A program made the translations under genes and the position numbers. Under the pieces are notes generated by a model that saw only the letters and a list, made by a program, of their open reading frames with translations, ran no database searches and had not been told where the DNA came from. A DNA stretch of 64,000 bases from Chionis minor (taxonomy: Eukaryota > Chordata > Aves > Charadriiformes > Chionididae), in assembly GCA_013398295.1 (NCBI GenBank), contig VZSF01003481.1, positions 467,657 to 531,656 of the forward strand. The letters run 5' to 3'. Shown piece after piece: positions 13,861-26,500 of this stretch (position 1 is the first letter of the stretch; each line of letters starts with the position of its first letter).

Positions 13861-13929
13861 TCTGTCAAAATGGTGGGTGGGTGACCCAGCAGAAACCTCT
13901 GTCAAAATGGCGGGTAGGTGACCCAGCAG
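13861..13929. repeat. Tandem duplication, period 37
   Basis: A 32-base unit starting TCTGTCAAAATGG occurs at 13861 and again at 13898, separated by AAACC. The two units differ at two positions (T/C and G/A). It lies just upstream of the CR1 tail at 14080. Confidence 0.85.
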
Positions 13930-14079
13930 TTTGTTTTGGAATAGACAGATTTTTCCAAGACTTGCTGGTCACCAGGCGGGACCACCATGGCTGATTGGAT
14001 GGAGGATTCACTCACTGCACCTCACTGCTCACACACTGTTGACCCAGGCAGGCACAGTGACTGTCACGTGCACACTTGG

Positions 14080-14281
14080 ACATGTCCATTAGGTTTCTTC
14101 TCAGCATAAGAAAAAATTTTTTTACAGTGAGAACAGTGATTCACTGGAACAACCTCTCTAGGGATGTGGTAGAGTCCCCATCAGTGGAGATGACCATCTC
14201 ATCTAGGCTGCATTTCCCACAGAAGGTTGGACCAGATGATCTTTTGAGGTCCCTTCCAACCTGTTGTCTGATTCTGTGATT
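14080..14281 (+). mobile_element. CR1 LINE, short 3' fragment
   Basis: This plus-oriented CR1 tail contains the phrases TTTTTTACAGTGAGAACAGT, CACTGGAACAACCTCTCTAG and GGTCCCTTCCAACCTG, and ends in the terminal ATTCTGTGATT. Only about 200 bp remain, corresponding to the extreme ORF2 C-terminus and 3' UTR. Confidence 0.9.
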
Positions 14282-17200
14282 TATATGCCCATGTGTCCAC
14301 TGGGATACAGATAGTAAATCCAAAATGTCCCAGAAAATGTTGGGTTCTCTGTTTTCTTAGCACCTTGCCATGGAACAGTTCTTCCCACGGGAGCGAAAAG
14401 CATTGTTCTCTGGCACTTCAGGAGATAAGCCCCAGGAGAAATCTGCAGAAGCCAGTGGTGAAGGTTTTACTGAGTGTGGCAGACAAGGTCTGCCCTCCCC
14501 AGCACAGCTTTCAGATGCTGCCAGGGGATATGAGGAGAGCACTGGGAAAAAGATCTAAACCCTAGACTACCCCCAGGGTTGTGGAGAGTCTGCTCAATAG
14601 TCCTGCGCAGTGCTGGGACCCTGCCGGGCAGTAGCTCTGAATTGATGGAGGCATGGGAGATAGGAGCAGGTCTGACTATTTACAACAAGCCGTGGCAGAT
14701 TCTGCAGGAAGGATGGACCCAATTCACTAAAAAGTGAATTAATGTAAATTATGAAATTCAATACAATATAAGGCTTCAGAAAGTGCCAAATACTCACAGA
14801 AACAGGTCAACACGCAGGGACAGCATTATCTTAAAACTGCTGGAAACAAATGGCTCTTCAAATAAACCATAAGAAAATATTCCTGCTTATTAAATAATGA
14901 TGGTATCATCACTAATAGCACCTGCAGAACATCCCCTTCAGTGACAATTAACAACATCCAAGTGTCAAAATAACACCCAGGCTACACTGATGACTTCTTC
15001 CTCAGGGCTTGAGCCAAGCCGTGGCACACTAAGGAAGGCTGACAGCAGCTTAGGTGGACAGATGCGTACTGCAGTATAAAGTGCATTTTAAATGTATAGT
15101 TAAAAACAGAAGAAAAAAAAAATCTTGAGAGGACTCTTCCCTTTATGAGCTCTATTTTAAAATTCTAAGGCTATATTGATGCCACACCAAAGGACTCTCA
15201 AGCGTATCAGTGTACCAAGCAAACACTTTGTTTTGGGTATAAAAATGGCCTGTATAAAACAAATTTCCTAACCCAAAGCTTGAAATTTTCATTTTGGCAT
15301 AACTTTCATCCTTCTCCCACCCTTTAGTTTTTGTCATAGCTCATGTTATTCTTTTGTTCTTTATTTTATTTTGCTTCACTACATTTTTTTGTCCTTTGGA
15401 ACTGTTTCCACTACAGAGAAAGAAAATGCTTTTGGAGATTGACACCTGTTCATCCTAGCTGCTAGCTGCTAGCTGATACGCTTATTGGGATTTGCCGACT
15501 ATTAATGAAAAAATTAGTTTAGAATTTCTTTTGAACTTTCCATGTGTTGAGAAGGATGGAAGAACTAATGGGAGCTACCAGAGCCGCCAGTCCCTGTGAG
15601 ACCTACAGCCTGCCTGAGCAGGAGGTGGAAAATGAGAACAAATTTAATGCCTCACCTGTAAAGACACAAGCCTTGGTCCTAGCAAAATGGCAATATTTAC
15701 ATTCAATATTGACTAACAAGGTTTCCAACAGCTCCCTCCAGAAAGATGTTTTTAAACATAAGAGAAAGTCCATCTGTTTAAGAGCATTTGTCTGTTTAAG
15801 TAAAGAGAGCAAAGGCCAAGTAATGGAGGGAGGGACTTGAGAAGGACATGGCTGCTCAACGTGCGCTGTGTAAAGAAAAATTTTTCTGGGCACAAAATGC
15901 TGTATTTTCTGCTCTGTGAAATGGAAACATTTGAGAATTCCAGTTTAAACTGAGGAAAATGCCTGAAGACAAAACCCCATCTATTTTAACACTCTCTGAT
16001 GTCAGCTGAAAAGCAAAGGCTGAGCAATCTCGAGCTATCAAGCTGAGCTGAATCTGGAGAGAGGTGTTCTTGACAGGAGTCATTCGGCTTGTGCCAGCCA
16101 GAGCGCGTGCACACTCAGGCTTGCAAGCAAGGTCAGCTTCTCCAGAGAGCCCCTGCTAGTAGCTGGGCCAAACATTATGACAGATGTGAGAAATAACAGG
16201 CAGAAGTGCTGTTCAGATGCTGCTTTCACGCAGTCACGTGGAGCAAATTCAAACATCGCAGCCATTTAGTAAAAATTCAAAGCAGAATTCAAATGCTACG
16301 ACACTTCCCCCCCCTCTCCGTGACTCCAGTAGCTCAGCCCATTCCTTCCAGGAGCCAAGGGCAGCACACCGGGTGGGCATCATGCAGACGAAGACACTTG
16401 CTGTTTCAGAGAATGATGATGTCCGTTTCAGTGCCAGCAAGAGGACGACTTTAGGTCTGTTCAGAAGGTAGACAGATACGGCAGCAAAATAAAGTGCTTC
16501 CTACACAGTGGTATCTCTCTGTCCCTACATTTAGCACCTAGCATATGTATAAGGAACAGCTCTGGCACCTCCGCTAAAACCACAGTTACTGCTGGTACGC
16601 GGCTCGCTTTTTATAGCAAGGTAAACACCAGGAAATTAAGGTTTAGAATCATTCAGGATGAGCTGGCTCATTTCCAAATCTGTGAACTCATGTATAATTC
16701 AGAGGATTTGAAAGCCTTTCAATCTTGAAATAATTGAATTTCCTAGGCTACGACAGTCTTGCCAGGGTCTGCTGTTGCGCTGGAATCTGCCAAATAAAAC
16801 CCGAAGAGCACCCAACCCCCCAGGAACTCTATACTCTACCGGTATCCTGGCAGGCAGTAGAGCATGCTATCAGTAAATTAAATAAACTATTTGGCTTTCT
16901 TACAGGTGAATCCGATTCCCATAAGGTACCCAGAGGAAGACTGACTTTTACTGACCATATTTAGCGACGTAATAATTTTTAGACAGCTGGGGTCAGAAGT
17001 CCATTTAGCGCAAAACACTAGGATAACCATCAGTATCTGATTTATAAGAGGCACTAACAGTGCCCAGTTGTAGTAGTCTCAATAAATTCCCTTTCCAAAG
17101 TCAGCTTCTATGGCAGGGGAGCAGTATTTCTTTCTAGGCTGAGGTCTGGGTTACAGACTGTGCCATTCGCCTGAGCAGCTCTAACTGAATTTAGCGCTGG

Positions 17201-17931
17201 CACTTCTGTTATTTTCAGGACACAGATAGAATTAATGTCTCATAAACATCACGATCAAGCTCTCATAAAACATAGGAATAATTGTGGAAACAAAAATTAA
17301 AGTAAAAGAAAAGAATACCTATGCATGCCTTGCCATGAAGTGCTTGCTCATCCCCTACATGGAGATGCTGGTCATAATTTCACGCTTATCCATTCAAATG
17401 TCAATATTTCTCTCCTAAATCAGATCTGTCAGTTCACATATTTTCCAATTCTTTATCTTGTCAATTCTCTTGAAACTGGTCAGACTAGTTTATTCTTCCT
17501 TTGAGGAACAGCATGCATATTGAATTTTAAAAGGTATCTTTGTCAAGCTTTCAGGAGGATGAATTTGGATTAATTACAATACAGTGACATTAGCTTCCAC
17601 AGGAAAGGCTTGTTTGGATTATTGAGTGAGCCAGGAATACAACTGCAAATAAATCCATACATCATATTTACTTATTTACTACATCATTCTTCCCATATTC
17701 CATTACTCTATCTTCTATGCGACCTCCACAGCCAACATAATAGTTTTTTGAGAAAGGTACAAGAAACCCATAGTTTGTGGTCAAAAAATAACTTGACACT
17801 AAAACAACATACTCCCTAGTGCGCTCAAAATAGTTTTTATCTTAAAGGTATGAAAGCTGTTCTAATTTTGAAATGCATTTATAAAATCCTGCAAGTACTT
17901 CAGCTGTTTATGCCCTCATTATCTCTGTGAT
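14282..17931. other. Intergenic DNA, no gene recognised
   Basis: Short ORFs only, of fewer than 100 codons, none recognised. Apart from the 7-mer repeat at 15455, nothing structured was seen. Confidence 0.55.
15455..15475. repeat. Three tandem 7-mers
   Basis: CTAGCTG is repeated three times without change. It is a short microsatellite-like feature. Confidence 0.9.
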
Positions 17932-18965
17932 AATCACAGAACCACAGAATCACAGGGATTGGAAAGGACCTCTGGAGATCATCTAGTCCAACCCCCCTGC
18001 CAGAGCAGGTCCACCTACAGCAGGTGGCGTCCAGGTGGGTTTGGAATGTCTCCAGAGTTGGAGACTCCACCACCTCTCTGGGCAGCCTGTTCCAGTGCTC
18101 TGCCACCCTCAAAGTCAACAAGTTCCTCCTCACGTTTAGATGGAACTTCCTATGTTCAAGTTTGTGCCCGTTACCTCTTGTCCTGTCACTGGGCACCACT
18201 GAAAAAAGACTAGCTCCATCCTCCTGGCACCCTCCCTTTAAGTATTTATAAGCATTGATGAGATCCCCCCTCAGTCTTCTCTTCTCCAGACTAAAAACAT
18301 CCAACTCCCTCAGCCTTTCCTTGTAAGAAAGATGCTCCAGCCCCCTAATCACCTTGATAGCCCTTTGCTGCACCCTCTCCAGCAGTTCCCTGTCCTTCTT
18401 AAACTGGGGAGCCCAGAACTGGACACAGCACTCCAGATGGGGCCTCACCAGGGCAGAGTAGAAGGGGAGGATGACCTTCCTCCACCTGCTGGCCACACTC
18501 TCCTTGATGCATCTCCAGGATGCCGTTGGCCTTCTTGGCCACAAGGTCACATTGCTGGCTCATGGTCATCCTGTTGTCCACGAGGACTCCCAGGTCCCTT
18601 TCCACAGAGCTGCTTTCCAGCAGGTCAGCCCCCAACCTGTACTGCTGCATGGGGTTGTTCCTCCCCAGGTGCAGGACCCTACACTTGCCCTTGTTGAACT
18701 TCATATTGTTTCTCTCTGCCCAACTCTCCAGCCTGTCTAGGTCTAGTGTGTCAGCCACCCCTCCCAGCTTTGTGTCATCAGGAAACTTGCTGAGGGTACA
18801 CTCTGTCCCTTCTTCCAGGTCACTGATGAATTGAACAGGACTGGACCCAGTACTGACCCCTGGGGAGCACCAGTCGTCACAGGCCTCCAACTGGACTCTG
18901 TGCCGCCAATCACACTCCTCTACCTGCCAGACAGTCTTCAATCCGCCCCACTGTCCGTTCAATAG
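17932..18965 (-). mobile_element. CR1 LINE, about 1 kb, with reverse transcriptase C-terminus
   Basis: This is the longest 3'-anchored CR1 copy in the window. Minus-strand translation gives the ORF2 C-terminus in two overlapping frames, 18399-19013 and 17900-18550, which implies a frameshift near 18500. Visible motifs include [40 protein letters not shown] and [18 protein letters not shown]. The catalytic reverse-transcriptase box, normally F-A-D-D, reads F-P-D-D at 18785-18774. The 5' boundary near 18965 is approximate. The copy is defective. Confidence 0.93.
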
Positions 18966-20244
18966 ACACAGCGACAAAGACAGTAACTGATTCATTCCTT
19001 CTTGACAATACAATTGACAGGCTGATTATAAGAAAACCTTTCTTTTATAATTCTTACTTTTATTTCCTTCCACGGCTGTTGAATATCTTCTTCTCTCATT
19101 AAAAAGAGGCAAAAATTTGGCTTATTTACTTCAAGACTTCTACAGAAAAAGCTTTCCATAGCTGTGTAGGCTTTTTTCTGCATTCAGTAGCATGCATAGT
19201 AGGCAACATATCAGTCAGATCACTTAGCTAGGTTTTTTAATTATTATTTTCATAGCGTATTTCTACTGTTGTTGTAACTCTAATCCAAATGAAAAATCAA
19301 GCCTAGCTATTTGATATTAGGAAAATCACAAGAGCACTGTGACCATGAACATGTCCCAAGGACATACTCAGTTAAATGCCCACTGGAGACAAAACTTAGT
19401 GGCTTGGTGACTTCCCTGGTTGCTCTGAGGCTCAGGTGGCACTTCACGATGCAGTGAGCTACAGGATGGGGACAGGACAAGACCTTGGACCACATTCCTG
19501 CTGCCAAGCAAGTTCCTACTGACTGAGAAATGTACACACAAATCCACAGTGCGTGGAGCTTGCACTTGTGACTACTCCCACGAACAGGTACAGGTGCATG
19601 TCTGGTCACAGCCGTGCTTAGAAGGACACACACTTCTCAGAAATACCATTGCTTGTCTCTGTCTCGGCAAAAATCTGAATGAGAGCAAAGCGAAGGAGAC
19701 TGCGTGGGCTAGTCCCTGTATTGGATCGTCTAGTGCCTTTCCATAGAGGTTTTGTGACAAATCTCTGGATTACTTATTTGCTGGAGAATACAGATGATGG
19801 GTAGAGATATGATTTGGCTTCTCCTTCTCCTATCTTAAAAGTGAAAAGAAAACAGCACTGAAGTGAAATGAAGTTGAATGACTGTTTTTTTCTCCTCTTT
19901 CCCAAGTGACCATGGATGTTACGCTTGCCATTTGCCAAAGCTGGGAGCCACACAAACACCCCCATGAGGACCAGAATCATCCTTTGCTGCTTTTCCTGCT
20001 CAGGGAGTCTACATGTTAAGTACAAAGAGAAGCAGCACTTCCTAGAGGCGTCATAAAAAACCCCTCAGCTAATACAAAAAGGGAGGGAAAGGTTTTTTTC
20101 GTAATTTCTATAACGAATGTGTCAGTTTCCTTTTCAAGATTGCTTGCCTTTCACAAATACTCAATATTAAATAAATAAATAAATAGCCATCCAAACCTCC
20201 AAAGGGGTTGTATTGAGAAAATCTTGGGTTTTATTTCAGGTAGA
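18966..20244. other. Intergenic DNA, no gene recognised
   Basis: AT-rich with short ORFs only. Apart from the (AAAT)n run, no repeat was recognised. Confidence 0.55.
20163..20185. repeat. (AAAT)n short microsatellite
   Basis: Several repeats of AAAT/AATA occur within TTAAATAAATAAATAAATAG. Confidence 0.85.
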
Positions 20245-20370
20245 CCTAATTTTGTTTCAATTTTTTCATAATTAGGTGGAGAATAGATGTTTTGTGATTG
20301 GAAATAAATATAAAAAAGATAGAACATTAAAGATAAACTGCATATAAGAGGGATCTATAAAATTCTATTA
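20245..20370. repeat. Dispersed repeat, copy A
   Basis: This segment, with core GATGTTTTGTGATTGG, aligns over roughly 125 bases with 21178-21304. In the 90-base core most differences are transitions and one gap of one base is needed. No known family was recognised. Confidence 0.7.
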
Positions 20371-22369
20371 AGGTAAAAAATTGAATTTTTCAGGCTTGAA
20401 TGGACAGAGTTTCCACTTCAACGAGATCCCTCAGTTCAGCATAACATTCAGATACGGTATTTTAAGGGTTGAAAAAACAGCACGTTATTTCAGCTTTACT
20501 GAAAAGAATATTTGACTGAAAAATCACCATGAAATGAATCTGTGGGCAGACTGGGTCACCACCATTTCGGATTGATTCAGGACACCGAGAAGCGCTTCCT
20601 CTCAGGGTTCTTGCTGTTGCCACACCTGCTGCTGTCAGGAGCAGCATCTCACGTAAAACTAATTCCAAATTAATTACAGGGTGGTGGGCCAACTTGCTCC
20701 TATCAGCCATTGCACCTTGTAGCCATCGAAACTCAGGCTGCTGCTTATTTTCTAACACCGCAGCAGTGAATAAAAGGTTTGCCGGACTCCTCAGGAGAGC
20801 ATCGCCCTTCACACCGCCGCCGTTTGGCTCTTCACAAAAACACAACCTTCAGATGCTTCTTGGGCTCGCACACGAGCCTCGGGTGTGAAGTGGGTGTTGA
20901 CACAGGACTGAAATGCTTTTTCCATATTAATCGTCGATGATTTGCTGTTTCTAAACCCAGGCAACCCGCACAGACCGGCCTGCGACTGCCCAGCGCTGTG
21001 CTACGAATGTTACCCACAAGGAGGAGCCCCAATTTACAAATAATTCATTAAGAAAAAAGACTGCGGCTCCTGATTAGCCTGTAGTCAGACTAAACAGGTT
21101 CGTGAATAATCACTGCTTGATAGAGGAAAGTCAGCTAAACTCCCGTCAGAAAAGATTCACCAGCTAGAGGGTGTTTGCCTAATTACATTATCCCAACTTT
21201 TCCCATTTACACAGAGAACAGATGTTTTGTGACTGGAGATGAACCCAAAGAGAAGGAACATCAAAGACCAACTGCCTACAACAAGAGCCTACGAAATCAA
21301 ATAAAAGCACCTAACTAATCAAACAGGCCAGTCACTGTGTTATTGTAGCCTGGTTTGGCTTTTTCTTAAACTCAATTAGTTACGATGCCAAGCTCATTTT
21401 GCCTGGGCAGGAATGTGTGATTAAGTGAAATTGCTTCCCTAGGGACTACTGGATGATGCTGAAAGAAAACAGCAAAGGTTAGTATGAAGTTTTACACAGT
21501 AGAATAAAGTTACTATATGAATGTGTAACAGCAGCTTGCATTTTGAATTCACTGTGCTAATTTCAGTATAACTCACAAAGCTTAGTTTAACTTGGCAGTG
21601 TCTCAGTAAATAACCTTATCAGTATTTTACGGCTATAAAAATCTGTGGAGGAGTGGGACAACTGACCCATCAAGAAAGAAGGGCAAGGTGCAAAGTGCTC
21701 ATTCAGTCATGACTTCTCTTGCTTGATTTTCAGATGTGCTGAGCCTTCAGAGAGCCATTTGAAGTCGAAATGCACTCTGAGCCCGTATGGGCATGGGCTT
21801 TGAAAACCTGAGGTTTGCAAATTAAGTGGACAAGTTTCAAAACTTGATCTTGGGCAACTTGCCTACAGTTACCTAGTCACGCCTGCCAGAATAAGGAGTA
21901 AAAACTGTATCTATCAAAGTTGAGTAAAATGCTGCCAGATGCCTCAGGAGAACCAGCAAGGATTTCTCTCGAATTCACTTAAGCCAGGATTTCATTCAAC
22001 ATTTCTTCCATGGAAATGGGTGTTAGTTCAATTTTCAGCTGACTCACTTTCTCTAAAAGCAGCATGGTTTTTCCTTCCTGTTTAAACATTTACTTTACAT
22101 TTCACTTACTCAGAATTCACGATAAGGTGTTTTCTCTCTTTTTATCTGTTGCTATCCTGATTACTCTTCTGTTTTCTTAATTTGCTGCCCACGCTGCAAA
22201 ATAAAATTACCTGAGCTGTTGATTAAGATTTCAGAAAAAAACTCATGACTATAGCTTTGGTTTTTTTTCTTTTTCCTCTTTGCATTATTCAGAAACAAGT
22301 ACCTTCGCAAAAGCCACGACTGCTTTAATGAAGTTGATTAAATGCTGAATTTTCACATTCTAACAAATC
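20371..22369. other. Intergenic DNA holding repeat copy B
   Basis: Apart from the repeat at 21178-21304, I see nothing identifiable. The 127-codon minus-strand ORF at 20462-20845 has no recognised motif. Confidence 0.5.
21178..21304. repeat. Dispersed repeat, copy B
   Basis: This is the partner of copy A, about 935 bp away in the same orientation, with core GATGTTTTGTGACTGG. Copy A is more AT-rich at most differing sites, suggesting decay by C-to-T and G-to-A changes. Confidence 0.7.
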
Positions 22370-23535
22370 TGCCCTACCATGATGTTGGCTGGTAGATCAA
22401 CCCAGAAGGACACAAGCAATCTAGGGGTCACTGGAGTGCCTTGATGAGAACTTCCTAATGAAGGTGGTCACAGAGCCAATGAGAGCAAGCACTCTGCTGG
22501 ACCCCACACTTACAGCCAAGGAAGAACTCACTAGGGACACGGGGGTCAGCGGCAGCCTTGGCCGCAGTGATCGTGAAATGGTGGAGGATCCTGCAGGGAA
22601 GGAACAGGGTAAATAGCAGGATCAACCCCTGGCTTTTTAAGGTATCTGCTTGGAAAAATGCACCGCAATACATCCCTAGAGAGCAGAGGGGACCAAGAAA
22701 GCCCGTTGATTTTTTTCAAGTATCATCGCCTCTGCCTCCAGAATGATCCGTCTTGATGTGCAGGAAATCAACCAAAAGCAGCAGGTGGCTGTAAGGATGA
22801 GGAAGGAGCCTCTGACAAAGCTCAAATCTAAAAAGGTATCACACAAGAGGCAGAAGAAAGGACAGATGACCTGTGAGGAATATAGAGACACTGTCCAAGT
22901 GTGCAGGGACAGGGCTAGGAAAGCCAAAACCCACCTGGAGTTGAATCCGGCAAGGGATGTGGAGGGCAACAAGAAGGACTTCTGCAAGTACATCAGCTGC
23001 AAAAGGAAAACCAGGGAAAATGTGAGCCTGCTGCTGAATGGGATAGGGGATGTGTTAACAAAGAACACAGAGAAGGCTAAGGCACTTGGTGCCTTCTTCA
23101 CCTTGGTTTTTATTGCTAAGACCAGCCTTCAGGAATCCCAGGCTCCTGAAACCTGTGAGAAAGTCTGGAGCAAGAGAGGTGGAGGAGAATCAAGTTACAG
23201 AAAACTTTAAAGAACAATAATAATATTAAAAAAAACAAACTAAAGTCCATAGGGCCTCACAGATGGGACACGTTCATGCCTGCTGAGAGAGCACGTCATT
23301 GCAAGGCCATTCTCAATTATCTTTGAGAGGTTATGGTGATCAGGAGAGGTTCCTGAAGAGTGGGGGAAAAAAGCAAATGTCACTCCTATCTTCAAGAAGG
23401 GCAAGGGCACAGGGAACTTACAGGCTGATCTGCCTCGCCTCTGTCCCTTGGAAGGTGATGGAGCAAGCATTCTTCCAAGCATCTGAAGGACAAGGGAACC
23501 GGGAGCAGCCAGCATGGACTTTGGAACCATGCAGC
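22370..23535 (+). mobile_element. CR1 LINE, internal ORF2 fragment
   Basis: This plus-oriented CR1 ORF2 interval runs from the end of the endonuclease domain into the reverse transcriptase. Recognisable phrases are SGSLGRSDREMVE (near 22550), EEYRDTVQVCRDRARKAK (within the 22743-23210 ORF), NKKDFCKYISCKRKTRENVS, EKAKALGAFFTLVF and then, after a break, KANVTPIFKKGK (near 23370) and KVMEQ (near 23452). Stops and frame changes interrupt it. Both the 5' end and the usual CR1 3' end are absent, unlike ordinary 5'-truncated copies. Confidence 0.87.
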
Positions 23536-26500
23536 CCTGTAATACCACACAGCCACTGCTAAAAGGCAACCATAAGCTTTGTACTGAGTTTTCAAGGCCT
23601 TAGGACTGACGCTTGCCAGGCTTGCTCTATTGAAACTCCTCTTGACCTGCCTCGAGCTTTGTTTTATTTGGTTTAGCTGCGATGGCAATTTCTCTAACTG
23701 ACCAGTGGGGTTGAGCAGGAGAATTGGCCTAGACCAGAGGTGCCTGCCAACCGCAACCATTCTGCAGTTCTCTGGAAATGAAGAGTCTGATGAAATCCAT
23801 CCAGAGTTCTCCTCACATCACAGAACTGCACAGCCCTTTAAAAAAAAAATAAATAAAAATCAGGTTTGACTTCTTAAGAAAATTTCAAACCACAATTTCC
23901 TCCTCAGTCTAACCCTCTCTTTTCTTAGCTGAAGTGACTGATTACAGATCATGAAGGAATGAATAGTGAAGAGCTGATGTAAAGTGTTGGGAGGAGTTCA
24001 CAGATATAGAACAATTTATTCAAATTCCTAGGTGACAAAAAGTATTTTAGTTTGCCTGAAACTTTAAGAAAAAAGAAAACTAGCAAATAAAGAATTTGTA
24101 CTATTGTTGTTCTTCCCTGTTTCTCTGCCAAGTTGTTCAGAAAAATCATTTGTGTGAATGCTGGCAAATTGAATTAAGCATATAAGAATGGATATGCATT
24201 TTGAATCCAAGATGCTTTTTGCAGCCATTATAACTTATGCTACTGCTTAGTTTCCTCTGACAAAAACACCTGCAAAGACCTCTGTATTGGGTAAGCCTTT
24301 TGGTTTTTAAAATCGGGAGCAGATCAAAACTACTATCAAGTTGATCAAACATTTTCTCTGTCCTTATTATTAATCACTAGTTTTCTTTTTGTACCCTTCT
24401 GTTAAAAGAAAAATTTGAACATATACTGGAAAATATTTAATTTTTGTTTATTTTGATTTGTTGTGATTTGGGGTTCTTATTCAGCTGGAACTGGATATTT
24501 TACTTCACATTCTGCAAACTTTCATCTGGATCAGTAATGTTTTTATTGTCATAGTATACATAGGATTGCCCATTAAATTATCATCCCTAAGGTCTGAGTC
24601 CATTTCTTTATTATCTTTGGGCTTTGCATTCCTGTCCTGCTTTGCTGTCAGGTTTGGATCTATTATTATCCCTGGTAATCCAGAATTTTAGAATGTAATT
24701 TTTTGCTTGGTGTATAGTCACTAATAATTCAACAATTCTCATTGCAAAGTCTAAATGTACGTTGGACTTACGTTCCTGGCAGGTTCTGTCCAATCAATCA
24801 TATCATCCGTACAGACTTACTCACTGTTCTGTCAAACTCCCATCAGTGGAATATTTTGGGAACTAAATTTATCTCAGAGGAAGTCTCTGGAAATTAAATA
24901 CCCCAAAAGCCATCTTATGATACAAATTTTAGTTCTATGAAGCTGTAGCTGCCAGGCATCACGTGATGCTCCCAGTTTTGCAAACAACTCTGTCATCTGC
25001 TTATTTACTCCCCTCTTGGTAGCAGTTGACCCAGTTGTGCCTGACGGACAGGCAGGATCTCAGAGTGCCCCTAGGACATGTTGTTTAAGGAATGCCGGTG
25101 GACACCCACATGCATGCTTGCAGCACATTCCTCTCTTGGGTGAGGATGAGTTAAGACAGAAAATGAACTCTCCATACTTTGTCTTCCGGATAGCAGCATT
25201 CACCCGAGGTAAGGAGAACGAGAAAAATTTGTTGAACAAGGGAATGCCACAATGATTAGTATTCATTTGGGCAGCAACTAGTGGAATGCATGAGAGCAAA
25301 ACTTCCGTTTTTGCATTTTAACAACCACAAAAATGTCAGCATATAGCTGCTTTTAACTACATCGTAAGCCAAACATAACTTTTCCTGGTCTAACACGCAT
25401 AGCCTTAGGGCCCAAAAATCTCTGAAAAAACCACACAGCCATCATTCAAATAAGAAGACTTTGTGAGAAAAAGAAGATTAAGTGACAAAAGAGACAAACA
25501 AAAGTGAACAGAGAAATATAACCTTCACCAGTCTGTGATACAAAGGAAAAGTCGTGATTGATTATTGACTGTGTGTTATCCTTGACAATGCATTAAAGCA
25601 GCTAAATGAATTGTGTGCCACTTCTCTTCTTCCTCCTTTCCAATGGGTGCTCCCCAGCTCCGATTTTTATTTCTTTCCTTAGTCTTTTCTGATCCTTTTT
25701 TCTTCCTTCCTCTCTCACAAGCTTGCTTTCTCTCTTCTGCACTGAGGTGCCATGGCAAGGTAAAAATCAGAAAGGCACTCTTTGTAACACGCTCAGTCCT
25801 TGGTGTTTAAAATTCCCTGCACCCGTACATGTGTCTTGATGACTGGTGTCTCTGTTTTCCTGTTTGCACAAAAATGGTACAGTAAACCTTGTTAAAAAAA
25901 AAAAATCCAACCAGCAGCACCTATGCTTTGTTCAGCTTGCTTTGTTTTCTAAAGCAGCAGCTTTTTTGGTCTTCAGCTTGGGCATTCAGCCAGTTCTGAT
26001 CTCACATGCAGCCTGCCGCTTGGTTTCGTGTTTCTGAGCAGGACCATGCCACCAACCGTAACTGACAGAAAATCTTTCCCTTCATAGCTGTCTCTGACAT
26101 CATTATAGTTTATTGTGCTGACTTCTACCTGTGTTACGACACACACATACGCTTTGTGTCCTGTGTACAATTTCAACTTTAAAGACACATTATTACATGA
26201 TTCCCTCCCCCATTTTCCTACTTCATCCTGAATTTTTTTCAGGATTCACATTCACTATATTTCTGCGTATCACTGAAAAACTCCATGTTCTATTGCTTTT
26301 CTGAACCTGCCTTTTAACTACTCACTGCCATTTCAGTCATTGCCTCACAGCTTACGATGTGATTTTTCTGTCTCTTCGTTAACTAGACAGATCTTGTGGA
26401 GGGGGGTTGGTTGTTTTTGTTTTTTGGTGGTTTGGGGTTTTTTTTTAAGACTTAGCTGCTTCACCAAGTGAGGGCTTCCAAGCACTCTTCCTGCAGATAC

